DNA from: Cryptomeria japonica
Lineage: Eukaryota; Streptophyta; Pinopsida; Cupressales; Cupressaceae
NCBI RefSeq assembly: GCF_030272615.1
Contig: NC_081412.1
Span: forward strand, 695,522,083 to 695,586,082
Direction: 5' to 3'
DNA length: 64,000 bases
The notes under the pieces are model-generated. The model was not told the DNA's origin. It saw only the letters and a list, made by a program, of their open reading frames with translations, and made no database searches. Below, one piece after another: positions 23,459 through 36,600 of the stretch. A program made the translations under genes and the position numbers. Position 1 is the stretch's first letter. Every line of letters starts with the position of its first letter.

Positions 23459-25926
23459 CTAGATTATTGATTGGTTCAGAACCTTCATAGCATTAAGTTT
23501 TGCCTTGGCCGCTTCTTTGTTCCATCTATGCTTCACCATCTTTTTGGCATGCTTCGGTAACCAATCGTTACCGATAAACATCATGGACTCAATCTGAGCA
23601 ACCCATGTTATATCCTCAGGAGTGAAATTGCCCTTGGCTTTGATTTTCTCCATGTATATCCTAAAAAAATTTATCACATCCTATGTGTTCAGCCCCTAAA
23701 TCCCCAACTGCCAATCGTGGTTAGGATTAACCACCTTGTTGTCGTTAACTAAACTGCGTTGGAGGTCTTGGAGTTCATACACAAAAGTCTTAGTGTCAAA
23801 GATCACAGATTTGAAGGTGAGTACCTGCCACATTATGGTCTTCTTCAGCATGAAGAGTTGACACTCATCTGTTACCAGCTTGATTGAATGTTCTCTCAAA
23901 AACTTGGTAGCTCTGTATTCTTCTATTTTAGTGAACATAGGCAAGACATTCTCCCATTTGTGTTCCTCTTTCTCTCATGGTGAAACTTGGTTTTGAATGT
24001 CCACAATGAGGCTCTGCATCTCATCACATAATTTATGAGAGTTTGTGATATACTTTTCTCCATCTTTATCTACTCCTTCAATCCATCTTTCAACAGCCTC
24101 TGCAATGCTTTTAGCTCATTGAACCTGACTCATTAGCTTTTTATTCTCTAGTGAAGTAGGATCGAAGCTCTTTGTAGCATGGGATATAGGAAGTGCTCTG
24201 AAGCAACTGATGTTGTCAATGAATTGAGCAAGGATGCTTATATGAATTGAGCTGGATTAGACTTGTGCCTAACCTCAGGCAGCTTTTTATCCTTACCTGC
24301 ATGAATAGGCATAGAAGCATTATTAGAAAAATGCTTTGGTGAATGCAAAGTAACCTCACTATTTCTCACAGAGTTAGACTTGGTGCCTAATTTTACTACT
24401 TTCTTCCTTTCAATCAATTTTGTGGTTCTCTCCAAAACCCTTTTTGTTTTTAACTATATATCGCCCTCTTCTTCCTCGCCCCAATTGATACAGGACACTT
24501 CAGTTTTGGCTTGAGCTAAGTATCCAAGTTCAAACAATTCTAGATAATCTTCTTCAAGCCCGTCTATGTCAAGCTTTACCTGCAATGAAATGACTTGCTC
24601 CAACACCATCCTCATGTTTCCCCTTTTGAACACCTTGAATTCATCACTGCAATCCTCCCAGAAGTCCTCTAATTGTGGAATTGGGAGATACGGCATTAGA
24701 CCAAGACTTCAGGAGAAACCCTTATTATCAAAACCTTTCCTTTCATGGTACATGGTAAAATTGAAGTTCTTCAGGTCTGCTCCAATACTCAAAGCATCCG
24801 ACATTAAACTGTAGGATAGCATACCTAACTGAATGGGAAAATGACCCTCCCATTTGTCCCTGGGTTGAGCCTTTTTAATCACAATAGTCAGTTGTCTACA
24901 TACCTCTACTAAAACAAAACAATCTGAACAAAAATGAGGAAGCTTGAAGGGCTCTTCCTCAAAACTGCCTATCCTTAAATAACAGAAGCGAGGAAACTGG
25001 ATAAAGAAGCTGCCAAACCTCTTCATCAATGCCTGTGCATCCTCTGAAATTCTTTTGGTTTTCATATTCTTCAATTCATAGAAAAAATATCCCAAAAAGG
25101 CATTGTGTACCCTCCTAAAGTCTTGCAAGGCATTATCCTTTTGCAACATAGGGTAAAAATCATATATGGGGACCTCTTCCTCAGTGGGTTGTCTAGGTAT
25201 TCCAACTATCTCTTTAACACATGCCAAATAGTATATAAGATACGAAGACATGAAGAAATTATACTTAAACTATTTGGCCATACTCAGCTGCTCCCTCATT
25301 GTATCGACAATCAACTCTGCCTAATCAAGGTATTGCTTCCCTTTTAATACTAGCTGCACATAGCAATAAATCCATTCGTCAAAATTGTAGGCTTCCGTAG
25401 AGCCTCTGACTTGGTGCAATAGTAACTTGACATCATGAATGTGAGGCAGCATATGATTCTTATTGGGATTCTTGGGCAATCTGGAACCACCCCTTTGAGG
25501 AACCTTCAACCAATATTTTGCTACATTATTTCGGTGCCCGGTTTTGTCTACATTGAACTCAGTGATTGACTGGGCGGGAGAAAAGTTAGAGAATTGGTAG
25601 TCAGGTAACTTGAAAATAGAGGAAATTACTTCGCGGTTAATGGCAAGGAGGGTTTCACCATTGTCTCTCTTGATGGTTTTGTAGGCTGGATCATACCTAG
25701 CAATACATTCCCTAACCAATTCTGGGCAAGGGATAGTTGGGGGAAAGGCTGTCGCCTCTATGAGACCACTACTCAAAACTTCCACACCAAAGGAACCATC
25801 AATCCCCTTGAACACCCTTTCTTTTAAAACTTCAAGATTTTCCCCTTTAAGGTGGGTATCGCTAACTATGGGCTTTGTACATGCAAGACTAAAAACATTC
25901 CCAAACAGGTGCAACGTGGACTTCAT
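23459..25926 (-). pseudogene. ORF-C: accessory ORF of element 7, unknown function
   Basis: A - strand coding stretch of about 820 codons with a few stops: frames 25321-25926, 24709-25251, 24454-24696, 24238-24435, 23696-23944 and 23459-23677. The N-terminal part contains INREVISSIFKLPDYQFSNF. The second frame contains FPRFCYLRIGSFEEEPFKLP, then a VLVEVCRQL helix. ORF-D has the same order: a NEVFNLDPKPD motif, then NFTCFRIYGFEGSPYMLP and VYLEILRKL. An acidic segment (WGEEEEGDI) and a Lys-rich linker follow. No catalytic motif, metal site or membrane segment is evident. The position between leader and 3' untranslated region is where gag-pol would be. Confidence 0.65.
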
Positions 25927-27234
25927 AATTCATAAATGGAAAGCCTTATTTTCCTTCAACAAACCTTACTACAAGAGAAAAAATGTAGGTAAAATTCACT
26001 GGAGAGGACAAGAAATGGACTCACCTTCACAATTGAGAGCAACCAGATGACTACAAGCAAACAAACCTTCTATCCAATTAAAATAACACTGCAGCAATGA
26101 GGAACAAACTTTCAGAGAATAAATCCACTCATACCTTATAGTAGAAGAAATAATATGGACTTATTAAGTGCAATAATTTCAATCATCAATTTAAGTGTAT
26201 TGAGCTTATGGATTGGACATTGCATGCATGCATTGAATGCACGGCGGCATTTTTGAAATGACCACCAGTTCCCAAAATGATTACTTGCTTCGAAAACCCC
26301 AACAATTGACTTCACCCAAGATATGGTTTGCCTTCCTCATACTTGGCAATAAATGCACCATCAAATCTTTTAACTCATGGGACCCACCAAATTTGAACAC
26401 ACATGAACATTCTGAATAGACTTCATTGAGGTTCAAGTAGTTCAAGGCGTACATCACGCCTAGGAAAAATATTTTCTGAAAGGATTAACTATGTCATGTG
26501 TTGTTGACCATTTGAACTGTGTTGAACATATTGAACACGTCTGAACCTTTTGAACTAGGTTCAAGGAGTTCAATGCCTAGAGAGATGACATAACACATCA
26601 CCAAACGAGACCAATAAGGAACCACTGCAAAACACTTTAAAATATTGTTAGTATGAAAAACCCCCAAGATAGCTAAGAACTCATGGAACCTAAATGAGCC
26701 TAATGAACCCGGTTCAAAATGGTTCAATGTGTTCACAGAGTTCGACCAATTACTAAAACTCGACATTTTTATTTAAAGACAATTGACAAATGGACTAAGG
26801 ACTTGAACCAAGGCATTGCAAGAAAGACAAGGACTTCAAATGAAATTTTAATAGGGTGATTTACTCCTGTCATGAAGGATAAATGATGCAGTAACAACAA
26901 GTTAACACAAGCATCTAGGTATAATTGAACCGAGATGACCTGAGTGGTGTTTGTGTAAAACAGGCAGTATTAATCATTTCAATACGCAAATCAGAAATGT
27001 CTTCAATGATATTCTGATGCTCATGTCCTGAGACAAATTTGCACATATTAATGACTAATTTTTAGACAACATACAAGAAAAATATCATGTTTCTTCCTTG
27101 TTCCTCTAGTCAATGACATCATGGAGTCACTCAGAAATCATGATAGCGAAAATCAATATAGAAAATTTGAACAATCATGTTAAAATCATTATCCAAAAGA
27201 TATATCATCCACTAAAAAGTGTGTGATGTGCTTA
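25927..27234 (-). other. 5' leader of element 7
   Basis: No ORF supported. A dense cluster of TTGAAC/GTTCAA words lies at about 26390-26820. Confidence 0.5.
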
Positions 27235-27818
27235 GATTGACTTTGTGATAGCTTGATAGTTGATAGTTTGAGCTCGTGTTCAATTTTGGATGTGTCTTAG
27301 TTTTTGCTTGATAAGAATTGTCTAACTGTTGGTTCTACCTGTTTGATTAAGCTCAAAATGATCCAGAGTTTGCCCCTAGCTAAGTGTAGGATTTAGAAGA
27401 AATGATTTTGATGGGAGGAAATTAATTAATTTGAATTAATTAATCAAAGGGGATTATTGGAATGAACCTATTAAATAAATCCTTAGATTTATTAACAAGT
27501 AGATGAAAGGGGAAATTTAATCAAATGATTGACTTTGTGATAGCTTGATAGTTGATAGTTTGATCTCGTGTTCAATTTTGGATGTGTCTTAGTTTTCGCT
27601 TGATAAGAATTGTCTAACTGTTGGTTCTACCTGTTTGATTAAGCTCAAAATGATCCAAAGTTTGCCCCCAGCTAAGTGTAGGATTTAGAAGAAATGATTT
27701 TGATGGGGGGAAATTAATTAATTTGAATTAATTAATCAAAGGGGATTATTGGAATGAACCTATTAAATAAATCCTTAGATTTATTAATAAGTAAATGAAA
27801 GGGGAAATTTAATCAAAT
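27235..27818. repeat. Exact-period 292-bp tandem duplication at the 5' end of element 7
   Basis: Units 27235-27526 and 27527-27818 both begin gattgactttgtgatagc and end ggaaatttaatcaaat. Each joins a non-LTR segment to an AT-rich LTR segment, so the duplication arose after, or together with, loss of part of the LTR. Confidence 0.9.
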
Positions 27819-27911
27819 TTCTTAGTGAATTCAATTAAATTGGGGAGGGAGAATAATTTAATAATTGCTTATTTAATTAATTATCTTCAAATCATTTTTT
27901 AGGTGTATACA
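27681..27911 (-). repeat. Partial 5' LTR of element 7
   Basis: Matches the outer ~225 bp of the left LTR, ending ggtgtataca. The promoter-bearing rest of the LTR is missing, so this copy could not be transcribed normally. Confidence 0.75.
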
Positions 27912-28999
27912 TTTTTTATTTACTGGTCATTGACATAATTCTTTCTCCCCTTTTTCTTTACTAGTTGTTACTCTTCCTTTGATACCAATTATTACATTCT
28001 GTTACATTTTCTCAAGTCACAACACTTGAGATGGAGGATTCAACCATCAACTGACACCAATTGAGTATGTAAAATTTGTACCATTTGTTAAAAAAACAAA
28101 AAACTCAATTTCAAAGGGATGTGTCAGTGAACACTATTCACCTACCGGTCAACCTGCATCACCTCCTGTTTGATCCAAATTTCTTTAGGAATCAAATATG
28201 ATTGTACTACCAATACAACCAACCAGAGGACAGGTAGATACCCCTTACAATGAAATTCTCCTTGGTATTCCTACTGCAATTTTTATCATCTGTTGTTTGG
28301 GTAGTCAATATCCTTATTAGTTCAAGTGTGTCGACTCTGCATCATGAGCACTTGAACTTCCCCTAAGTTACACATCTTAGGTTCCCATCACCGGTCAATT
28401 ATAGTACCAGGATTCTAATCTTCACCAGATACTGGTTGAGCTATGCATACATGATCATCTAATGATCCTTCAATTCCATTGTATCCACCACAACTTATGA
28501 CATAATCCTGAATTTATACAATGCTAGACAATGTTATCATCATGCTAAGACTCAAACAGGTTAGCCCAAAAATATGCATGCCTGCATGATCAACTACCGG
28601 GCCAACATATGTCATTCAGGTATTTTGTAATACCACTTGAGACATGAACTCCACATTCCATGCTACTGGAGCTAATGCAATGATTTCCAACTTTATTGTC
28701 TTACATAACCTACAAGTACCTGTAGACATCTATGCTGATAACATCCTGCACATACCAGTTTCTTGTACTAGTCCACTATCACTATTGGAGCACCTTCTTG
28801 TGACTCCTAACATTTTGTGTCACTTGGCATCTGATTCCAATTGATAACTTCTTTCCATTGACACAAGTAGTAGTTGTCCAACACTAATCTATAGGTGTGT
28901 AGTTAAGGTGGCCTCTACACACACTTATCATCTCATTTCCATCCTTCACACTGACAACAACATGTTTTTCCATGTTGCCTTCTTCAATGAGGGGGTGAA
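27912..28999 (-). other. Interior of element 4 without recognised coding
   Basis: No convincing ORF on either strand. A revcomp ATTGGTATCAAAGG (plus 27976-27989) resembles an initiator-Met primer-binding site, but no LTR end was confirmed beside it. Confidence 0.4.
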
Positions 29000-30940
29000 T
29001 GATTAATTCAATGTGCTACTCCCCCTAAGATCCTACATCTCTTTCAGGCCTTAGGAGATATCACCTATGCAATGAGTGCATACTGCCAATCCATGGTCTT
29101 CTTTCTCCATACCTGCTTGGTCTCATTCTTCCTCTCATTTTTCAGGCTTGGGAGTAGGTATTTCCTTCTTCTACTGTTGGGTCCTTCTATTTCTTGATTC
29201 TACATCATCGCCAGAATTAGTGCTAGAGTAGCACACAACATCCATCCCAACTTCATGATTAGGGAATCTTTTGACATACCATTTTGACCATCTTCTCCTA
29301 GTCATGTTGTTGTGAATAGAAACTAGAACCGGTGGACCTCTTACTCCTGCAGGGACATTCCTCCTTTGGTTCCATGCAAGTATCGGACTTCCAAATGCTC
29401 TATATCCACTTTTCTGTAGAGCAAAGTTGTCATGTCAGCCTCCATGTGACTACAAATTCCTCTTTCTGCATTCAAACTATCTATGGCCAAAAACATTGCA
29501 GTTATGACAAACAACATTTGCATAATTGGGAGAGGGGACATGCATGTATCTACTCCTAGATACATTTTGCTCATATGCTTGATTTCTAAGAGATCCTACA
29601 TTATTGTTTTTAGATCTCTTTCTACATTCTCTTGCCCTATGGCCATAAGCATTACATACAAGGTAGTAATCGGTAAATGATGGCATACGACTTACAAATT
29701 TATTTTGCCATGCATGAGGAGATCTTATAGGTTTTTCATCTCCATTTCTTCTTCTTTGAGAATGGATCCTTGGTTTTCCATTCTATGCAGCTCTTCCATC
29801 TGATCTCTTCTTCTTCTGCACTTGCTTTCCCTTGTGGGTGGTAGAATTTTTTTGTCTTCTTCCAATAGAGGGTCTTCTTTGCTGCTTCCTTATCTTCTTG
29901 CTTCCACTGAAGCTATATTCTCTGATTTTCCCTTTACCTTTGGGATCTACATGATTCCTCCTCTTTGCAGCTCTGGTCTTCATCCTAGTCTACAAGTCCT
30001 CACCAGTTGTGGTTAGGTCAACCTTCATTCAAGGAGCATTTCTAACTGGGAAGGTCTGACCATTGTTTCCTCCATTTAAGGAGATAAATAGAATGCCATT
30101 GTGGGGGACATTCTTGCTGGTGGAGAATTCACTGGCACCATGTCCAGGTCCTTTAGTATCCTTGGCATGCATTTGCTTCTTTAGGATTTTGTCCAAGGCA
30201 TCACTACTTCCATCATCCTAGATTCTCACTTTGAGCTCATCTTTACTTTTCTCACGGTTATTTTGGAGGACCTCTATTTCTCCGAGTAGCTTATGATGAT
30301 CTTTATCTTTTATCTCTAGTTGAGAGGCTAGATCTTCACATTGGCACACCTTTGTGTTCTCTACCTAAGAGTTCAACTCTGAGATGCATTTTGTTAGCTG
30401 GTTCTTCTCTACTATAGCAGCATTCTTGAATAGCTTGTATTCTCTTCTAACTCTACTAAGTTCTTCAAGTGCATTTACAAGGTCTCCTTCAAGATCAGTA
30501 TCAACTTCCTCTTCTTCTTCACCTTCGCTATTACTCCCAAACACATCATTTTGGTAGGAGTCTTCTCCATGATCATTATCAGAAGTGTACCTTTCATCTT
30601 TCGATCCTTGAGCCATGAAGAGATGGGTTCCTTCTTCATCACTGTTGTTGCTACTAGCAGATCTATCTTCATCAACCTTCTAAATATGATATGTATTTAT
30701 CATATTTCCTTCAAAAGTTGATTTTGCAGTTGCAGGTTCATTTCCATAGAGCTTCTTCAATCTTTCCCATAACCTCTTTGTTGTTTTACACATATCCACC
30801 TATGAGGAGACATCACTGGTGAGTCCACTGAAAATAGCCTTCATGGCTTCTTCATTGCACTAGTTTCTTCTTTCTTCTATAGATCCGATAGGAAGATTGA
30901 CCTTTCTAGGGAGACCATCAACTACTGAATCCATACATCA
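29000..30940 (-). pseudogene. Decayed UBN2-type gag of element 4
   Basis: Reading on the - strand with many stops. Near 30780 is the copia gag (UBN2) motif TKRLWERLKKLYGNE. Then comes an acidic Ser/Asp/Glu segment (30365-30616), a very basic Lys/Arg segment (29783-29983) and two zinc knuckles: VCNAYGHRARECRKR, with its first Cys apparently changed to Tyr, and CHNCNVFGHR followed by an in-frame TAG and then EC. The role would be capsid formation and RNA binding. No protease, integrase or reverse transcriptase follows. Confidence 0.7.
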
Positions 30941-31097
30941 AACCCTAAACAGGATATGAAGACTTCCATTTTGCAACTCCAAATAGAAAATTTTGAACCA
31001 TCAAATATAGGAGTAGAGTTTGACACTAGACAAACCATTGTGTCCTTGAGCTAGAATCCACCCAAGTTGGAGGACACTCTTCTAACTGGGAATGTAT

Positions 31098-31109
31098 GCT
31101 CTGATACCA
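31098..31109 (-). other. Primer-binding site of element 4
   Basis: - strand TGGTATCAGAGC, a perfect initiator tRNA-Met complement, two bases from the LTR end as in element 5. Confidence 0.9.
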
Positions 31110-31111
31110 AT

Positions 31112-33554
31112 TGTTAGACACAATGCACCACTGAAAAGGGGTGAATCAGTGGTTCTCATACTTTTCTCTTTTTCTATCCTCTATGAGCATACTGGTTAAT
31201 AGATCTAACTCTATCCAGACTTACTGGTTAGTAGGGAGACCCACACAAGAGCAATCACACAAGGGACATCAGATAACACCAATATATACAAGGAAAACCT
31301 CGATGAGCAATGCTGTTGGAGACTACTACTCCAATCTAGCCTCATAATGAAAATATTGTTACAAAGTTTAGGGCACCAACCCAAGGAGCACCAACCCTTG
31401 ACTTTATGGGCTACAACCCAAAGGAGCACCAACCCCTGACTTTATGGGCTACAACCCAAAGGAGCACCAACCCCTAACTTTAGGGCACCTACCCAAGGAG
31501 CACCAACCCCTACACCAAGCTACAAATCAATGTTCTTAAAGTAAAATTCAAATACAAATGTAGTTATCTTGTTACAAGTGAATCTTGCAACCATTTCATA
31601 TATCTTACTCTGTTGGTGAGATACCTTCTCTGCAACACCAACTCACTTCTCTTGTTGCTTCTTTGCCAGTAAGCTATACTGATACACCTCTTTTGCTCTT
31701 CTTCTCTACAGGATCTTATCCTCACTACTCTGCCCTTTATCACTGCTAATTTCTACTGATCCATTGTCTGCCCTCTCTATAGCTCTCTTCACTTTTGCTC
31801 TATCGGTATAACCACTACTAGTTCTGCTCTTCACTTTCCCTCTTGTCTCAGATATTCTCTGAGCACTTAGTTGATTTTCTCTCACATGCATATGTAACAC
31901 TTAGTCACTTTGCAATAGCACAATATATTTCTTTTCTTTAACAACAACCCCTAATAATGTCTTTTGCCTTCATATTTATACTCTGGTTTTCCCACTGAAA
32001 TCCAATTCAAATTCTAGGTGGTTAGGGTTTCTTCACCATCCTTGAGGAAAACCAAATCCAATCAGATCCTGTTCGATTTGATCTTCCAAACTGCCAGCTA
32101 CACAAATCTGCCATTTACGCACCTCCTAGATCATGCCTTCCATCTCTGGCAATCTGGTTCTTACCCTATCGGCTGGTCTCTTGGTTAAACACCAAGATTT
32201 GGTTCTAATGTTTCCTTCAACCACCTTGATCTCCTCAATCACTCTTAGCTAGCTCATAGTTGTCCTCCAACCCTCAAGCCTCAAACCCCTACAATAGCTC
32301 TGCAACATGTCCCATGATTTGTGGGACCTTCGATTAATATCGTTCAACCCTGCAACTACCCTGTCAGTGTACATTCCATCTTTATTCAAATGTAGGTTCA
32401 CCACCTTGACTCCAAGTGGTATCCATGTTGGCCAACTGCCATCTTGGCTCTTCATGTCGGTCCAGATAGGATCACCAACCAAACACTTCTACTAGTTTCT
32501 CTTCTCTACTGGTATACAAACCCTTCCGGTATCTCACACTCTACCGGTTAACTTATCATGTCTTCTCTCTGTTGGACTATTGATGGAATACCTTGACTAG
32601 TCATAAGAAATGTCTCTCTTGAGCATGCTCATTCCCACAAGGGGGGAAGACATTTGCATCTGCACCTTGCACATATTACCAATGGACTTACATACCGGTA
32701 AACCCTCTTGATGACACTTTGTCATCAACCTTCCCAAGACACCATCTTTAGTTAGGCCACTTCCTATGTTTGCATCTTCTCACCTTCTCTTTGATCAGCT
32801 AGGACCATATCACAACTAGTTTGTCAAGATGACAAACACATCACATTCCTTCTATACTAGAATTTCAACATGCCTTTACCTCTTCTCTCTTATCTCAAAG
32901 AATCATGATGCACACCATGCGTACTTGGAGATAAGTTCCACTTACCGGTGGAGTGTCATCTTGACATCTGCTTTCTACAATATACTCATGTGACTTCCCT
33001 ATTTGTGCAACATATCTTCAAACAAGCACATGTGATCCGGTGTGGGCACATTCACTATCAGTCATCTCTTCTTATGATGACTGCATCTTCATCAGGTAGG
33101 AGTCCTATTGTCCTGCAACCTTATAGCATAATACTTTTTCATTCTTCTCCTCCAGTGTTGATGTGATTCAGGTAACATTCTGCCTCTTCATCACAAACAA
33201 CTGCTCAAACACCTTGACCATCCTACTTTTACACTAGTCATGACCTTTGGAGGCTAACATCCACTAACTTGGTTGATCTGACTTCACCATATCAACACAT
33301 CACTTACCAGTTGACATCTTTTCCTTACCGGTGATATAGTATACCGATATTGATCACCATACCATCTTATCTACACAAGTCAGGCACTAACCCGTGTACC
33401 GGTGACTCCCGGGGTCATCTTCCTTACCTTACCGGTGTTCTGCAACATAAGGTGATATCCAAGATATCTCAACCTATACTTCTTCTTGAAAATGTTGCAC
33501 ATACATCTCTCATGCTGGTAGGTACTCCTATACCAGTTGACATCAATGACAACA
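31112..33554 (-). repeat. 5' LTR of element 4
   Basis: About 2,443 bp and homologous to 18324-20725. A 38-bp unit with aaggagcaccaacccc and atgggctacaaccc is repeated three to four times at 31375-31510, accounting for most of the length difference. The outermost 11 bp (taatgccaaca on +) are absent. Confidence 0.88.
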
Positions 33555-33655
33555 CAAATTTCAAATTGTGTAATCATTATTTTCTTAAATTTTGTATTAC
33601 TCAATTTTTGCAAGCTATGTCCTACAATTCAAAATTAAAATTTTTCTTCTAGTGC
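33555..33655 (+). other. 5' leader of element 3, second part
   Basis: AT-rich continuation of the leader after element 4. The expected gag start ATG (seen in element 2) is replaced here by ACA at 33656-33658. Confidence 0.55.
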
Positions 33656-36600
33656 ACAAGTTTTACCACTATTAGTCCTACCTATCCTATCCCCCTTAGA
33701 TGAAGCATTAGAATTAAGGCTTCCCAAGGTTTAATTATCAAGGAGATGGAGCCTAATTTGGGTGACTTCTTTAATGAGGATCATGCTCATTCTTCCCACC
33801 CTAATCATGTGCCTATTGATGGATCCCATAATGAAGAAAAAGCTTTAACTATGGTTTCTTTATATCAACTTTCAACATTGGACAATCAATTTGATAGCTT
33901 TCAACACTGGATGTCCCAAGAATACCCTAATAGTGAAGCTCTTCCATTAATTGAAGGCCTTAAGTGCATGATTAAAAGTGATAAGAATTAAATTGATATA
34001 TTGTGTGGCATTGCACATATTTGTTATTCTAATGTCATGCCTATCAAGAGTTGTGTTGAAACCTTAGGTTACTCACAACCTTCAATACAAGTCAATTCCT
34101 CTATTCCTTTGACTAATCCTATGATGAGCATTCCTACTTTCACATCTAACATCATGGCTACTTCAACTCAAAATGTCATTCCTACAACCATAGGTCATGG
34201 GGGAAATCCCTCTTCTTCATTTAATCCTCCATCATTACCTATGTCTTACATGATTATTCCTATTATTCCTCAACCAATCAGTATGACACAAGGGGGCAAT
34301 TCCTTCAACAATTTAAGTTTCCCTCTTCTCCTTTAAGTGCCCCTTTTCCTACCCAATCATCATCAATGCCTACTTATTAGAATGTCCCACCACCTTATTC
34401 TTAGTCCATGCCTTCTTTCAATACCATCACACCACCTACTCAATCACCTATGTCTAACATCAATTCTTCTACCTAAATGACAATCAACAATCTTGCCCAA
34501 ACCGTGTCTTCCTTACAACAACAAATTGCTTCTATGAGTCAATCCAAGTTTAGTGTGCCCACCTTTGATGTTGCAATCCCACTTTCTCTTGATATTGTTA
34601 AAGTCCTACCACCTAAACATGTTGATATCCCTCAATTGGAACTCTATAATGGAAAAGGTGATCCTCTTACGCATGCTAAAACATTTCAAACCTTGTGTAT
34701 TGATTTTTCTTATGATCAACGATTACTTGCAAAATTATTTACAAGAACACTAAGAGATAAGGTCTTAAAATGGTATTTCTCTTTTCCTTCTTATTCTATC
34801 ACTTATTTTCAACAATTAGCAAATGCTTTCATCCAACAATTTCAAAATAACATTGGTCCTAAAATCACTTTGACTGATTTAATGCATTGTAAACAAGGTG
34901 TTAAAGAGAAAGCAACTGATTTCATTGGTAGATATAAGCATTTGTGTGCTCAAATTTCTTTTCATGTGCCTGATAATGATATTCAAAGAATTTTCATTTC
35001 TAATTTACTAAAAGATATCAGGGAAAAGCTACTTTTGTTTGAGTTTACTTCCTTTCTGTAGTTGTGAGCAACACTCCACAATTATCAACTGGTTGTGATT
35101 CAAATGGAGCAATCCACTCCTATGTCTCTGAGTGATAAGGGGGAAAGTGTTCAACAACCATTTGCAAAGTTCAAACCAATGAAAATCTTCATCAAGTTCA
35201 ATGATCCAATCAACAACAACCATGTGAATGCTACAACAGGTGTGCCTCCTATTTCTAAAATTTTCCAAAGAGAAAGACAATTTACTCTTTTGAATGAATC
35301 TATTTATAGTATTATGTCTCAATTATTACATAGAAATGTTATTAAACTTCCTCCTATAAAACAAGTTGATCCTTCCAAACTTGCATCTCCTCATTTTAAT
35401 AACAATTCCTTTTGCCAATTTCATCATCAACTTGATCATGATACTGAGAAATGTTTTGCATTGAAACATAAGGTTCAATACTTGATTGATAATAATAATC
35501 TATCTATGGTAGGTGTGAATGATAAAGGGAATAAATCAGTTGCTCCTCCTAATCAAAATCTTAATATTTTTACTGATCCCTTGCCATCTCATACCTCTAA
35601 CGTTATTGAGATTGTGCCTAATTCTCTCTCTTCTAAAATATTCATCTGTATGGCTCCAAATTTGGTTAATATGGTAGAAACATAAGATACGCCTAAGGAT
35701 CCTTGTATTACATTTGACCCTAGTGAGACCATTCAAGCACCCAATGGCCCTTTATACATAGTTTCAAAGGTTAAGGATATCCCTTGCTGTGGTGCCCTGA
35801 TTGATCCCTCATGCATGGTTAATGTCATAACTGAAGAGTATCTTTTCACTTTACAATTTCATAAACCATTATATGATGTTTCTAATGTAGTTGTGAAGTT
35901 ATTTGATGGCTTCTCTTGTCCTATTATTAGTTCTATCAGTCTTCATGTTGAGGTCCATACTAAATCCATGGATGTTGACTTTGTTATCATACCTTCCTCT
36001 GAGCAATTCCATGTGAAGTTGGGTTATCCTTGGCTATATTCCATGAAGGTTGTTGCTTCTCCAATCCATAAGTGTCATAAATTTCCTCACAATGAAGAAA
36101 TCATAACCGTGAACCATAGATTATTTTTTCCATCTGAAAGAAGCCCTGATGTTCCTATAGATCTCTTTTGGCCTAAACAACTTCAATCTCTTCCATCAAG
36201 GAGCGATGCTATTTTTCAATCTTATCAAAAATAGAAGAACGATATGATCTATCCTTAATTCAACCTAGATTACCAACACTTGACATTCCTATTATTCTTC
36301 AAGATGAGGTTCTTCCCCTCTCATAAAGAACTAATCTCCCTCCTAAGGAAAATTGTCCCCCTACTCCTATGGATGTGACTTTACCTTCTCTTAAGGAGAA
36401 CACCAAGATTCCTCCTAAGGTTAGACTTATATCTCCTCCTCATCATGGACCTGGTCTCCTTCCTACACTTAATATTCCTCCTTTCTATGGTGTAGTTCCA
36501 CCTCCTTCCTCTTATAGAGAGAAGAGCCCTACCTCTCCTATTTTTCAACCAAAAAGACCTCAACCTAAACCTTCCACTAAGACTCAATGGAATTGTTGTG

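Larger units (their letters stand above)
20920..27911 (-). mobile_element. Element 7: AT-rich LTR retrotransposon with accessory ORF-C
   Basis: The left LTR is at 20920-21569, and the right end carries homologous LTR sequence at 27681-27911 within a tandemly duplicated area. A polypurine tract at 21570-21584 (- strand AAAGAGGGGCAAAA before TGTATACACC) sets the orientation. The interior carries ORF-C and no pol. The LTR is related to that of element 6 (TATAAATAGA box, AT-rich U3, TGTA start), which may be its helper family. No clear target duplication: tgaag on the left, ttttt on the right. Confidence 0.75.
18324..33554 (-). mobile_element. Element 4: copia-like gag-only LTR retrotransposon
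   Basis: LTRs at 18324-20725 and 31112-33554 with an initiator-Met primer-binding site beside the right LTR and a polypurine tract beside the left LTR, so the element reads on the - strand. The interior holds a UBN2-type gag with zinc knuckles but no pol; it is split by element 7. The outer 11 bp of the right LTR are missing, and the target duplication is not clear (caaag against caaat). Confidence 0.88.

Noticed and set aside
27976-27989. Second initiator-Met primer-binding-site-like sequence (minus strand)
   Set aside because: No LTR end or matching repeat could be shown beside it; probably chance or a remnant too old to define.
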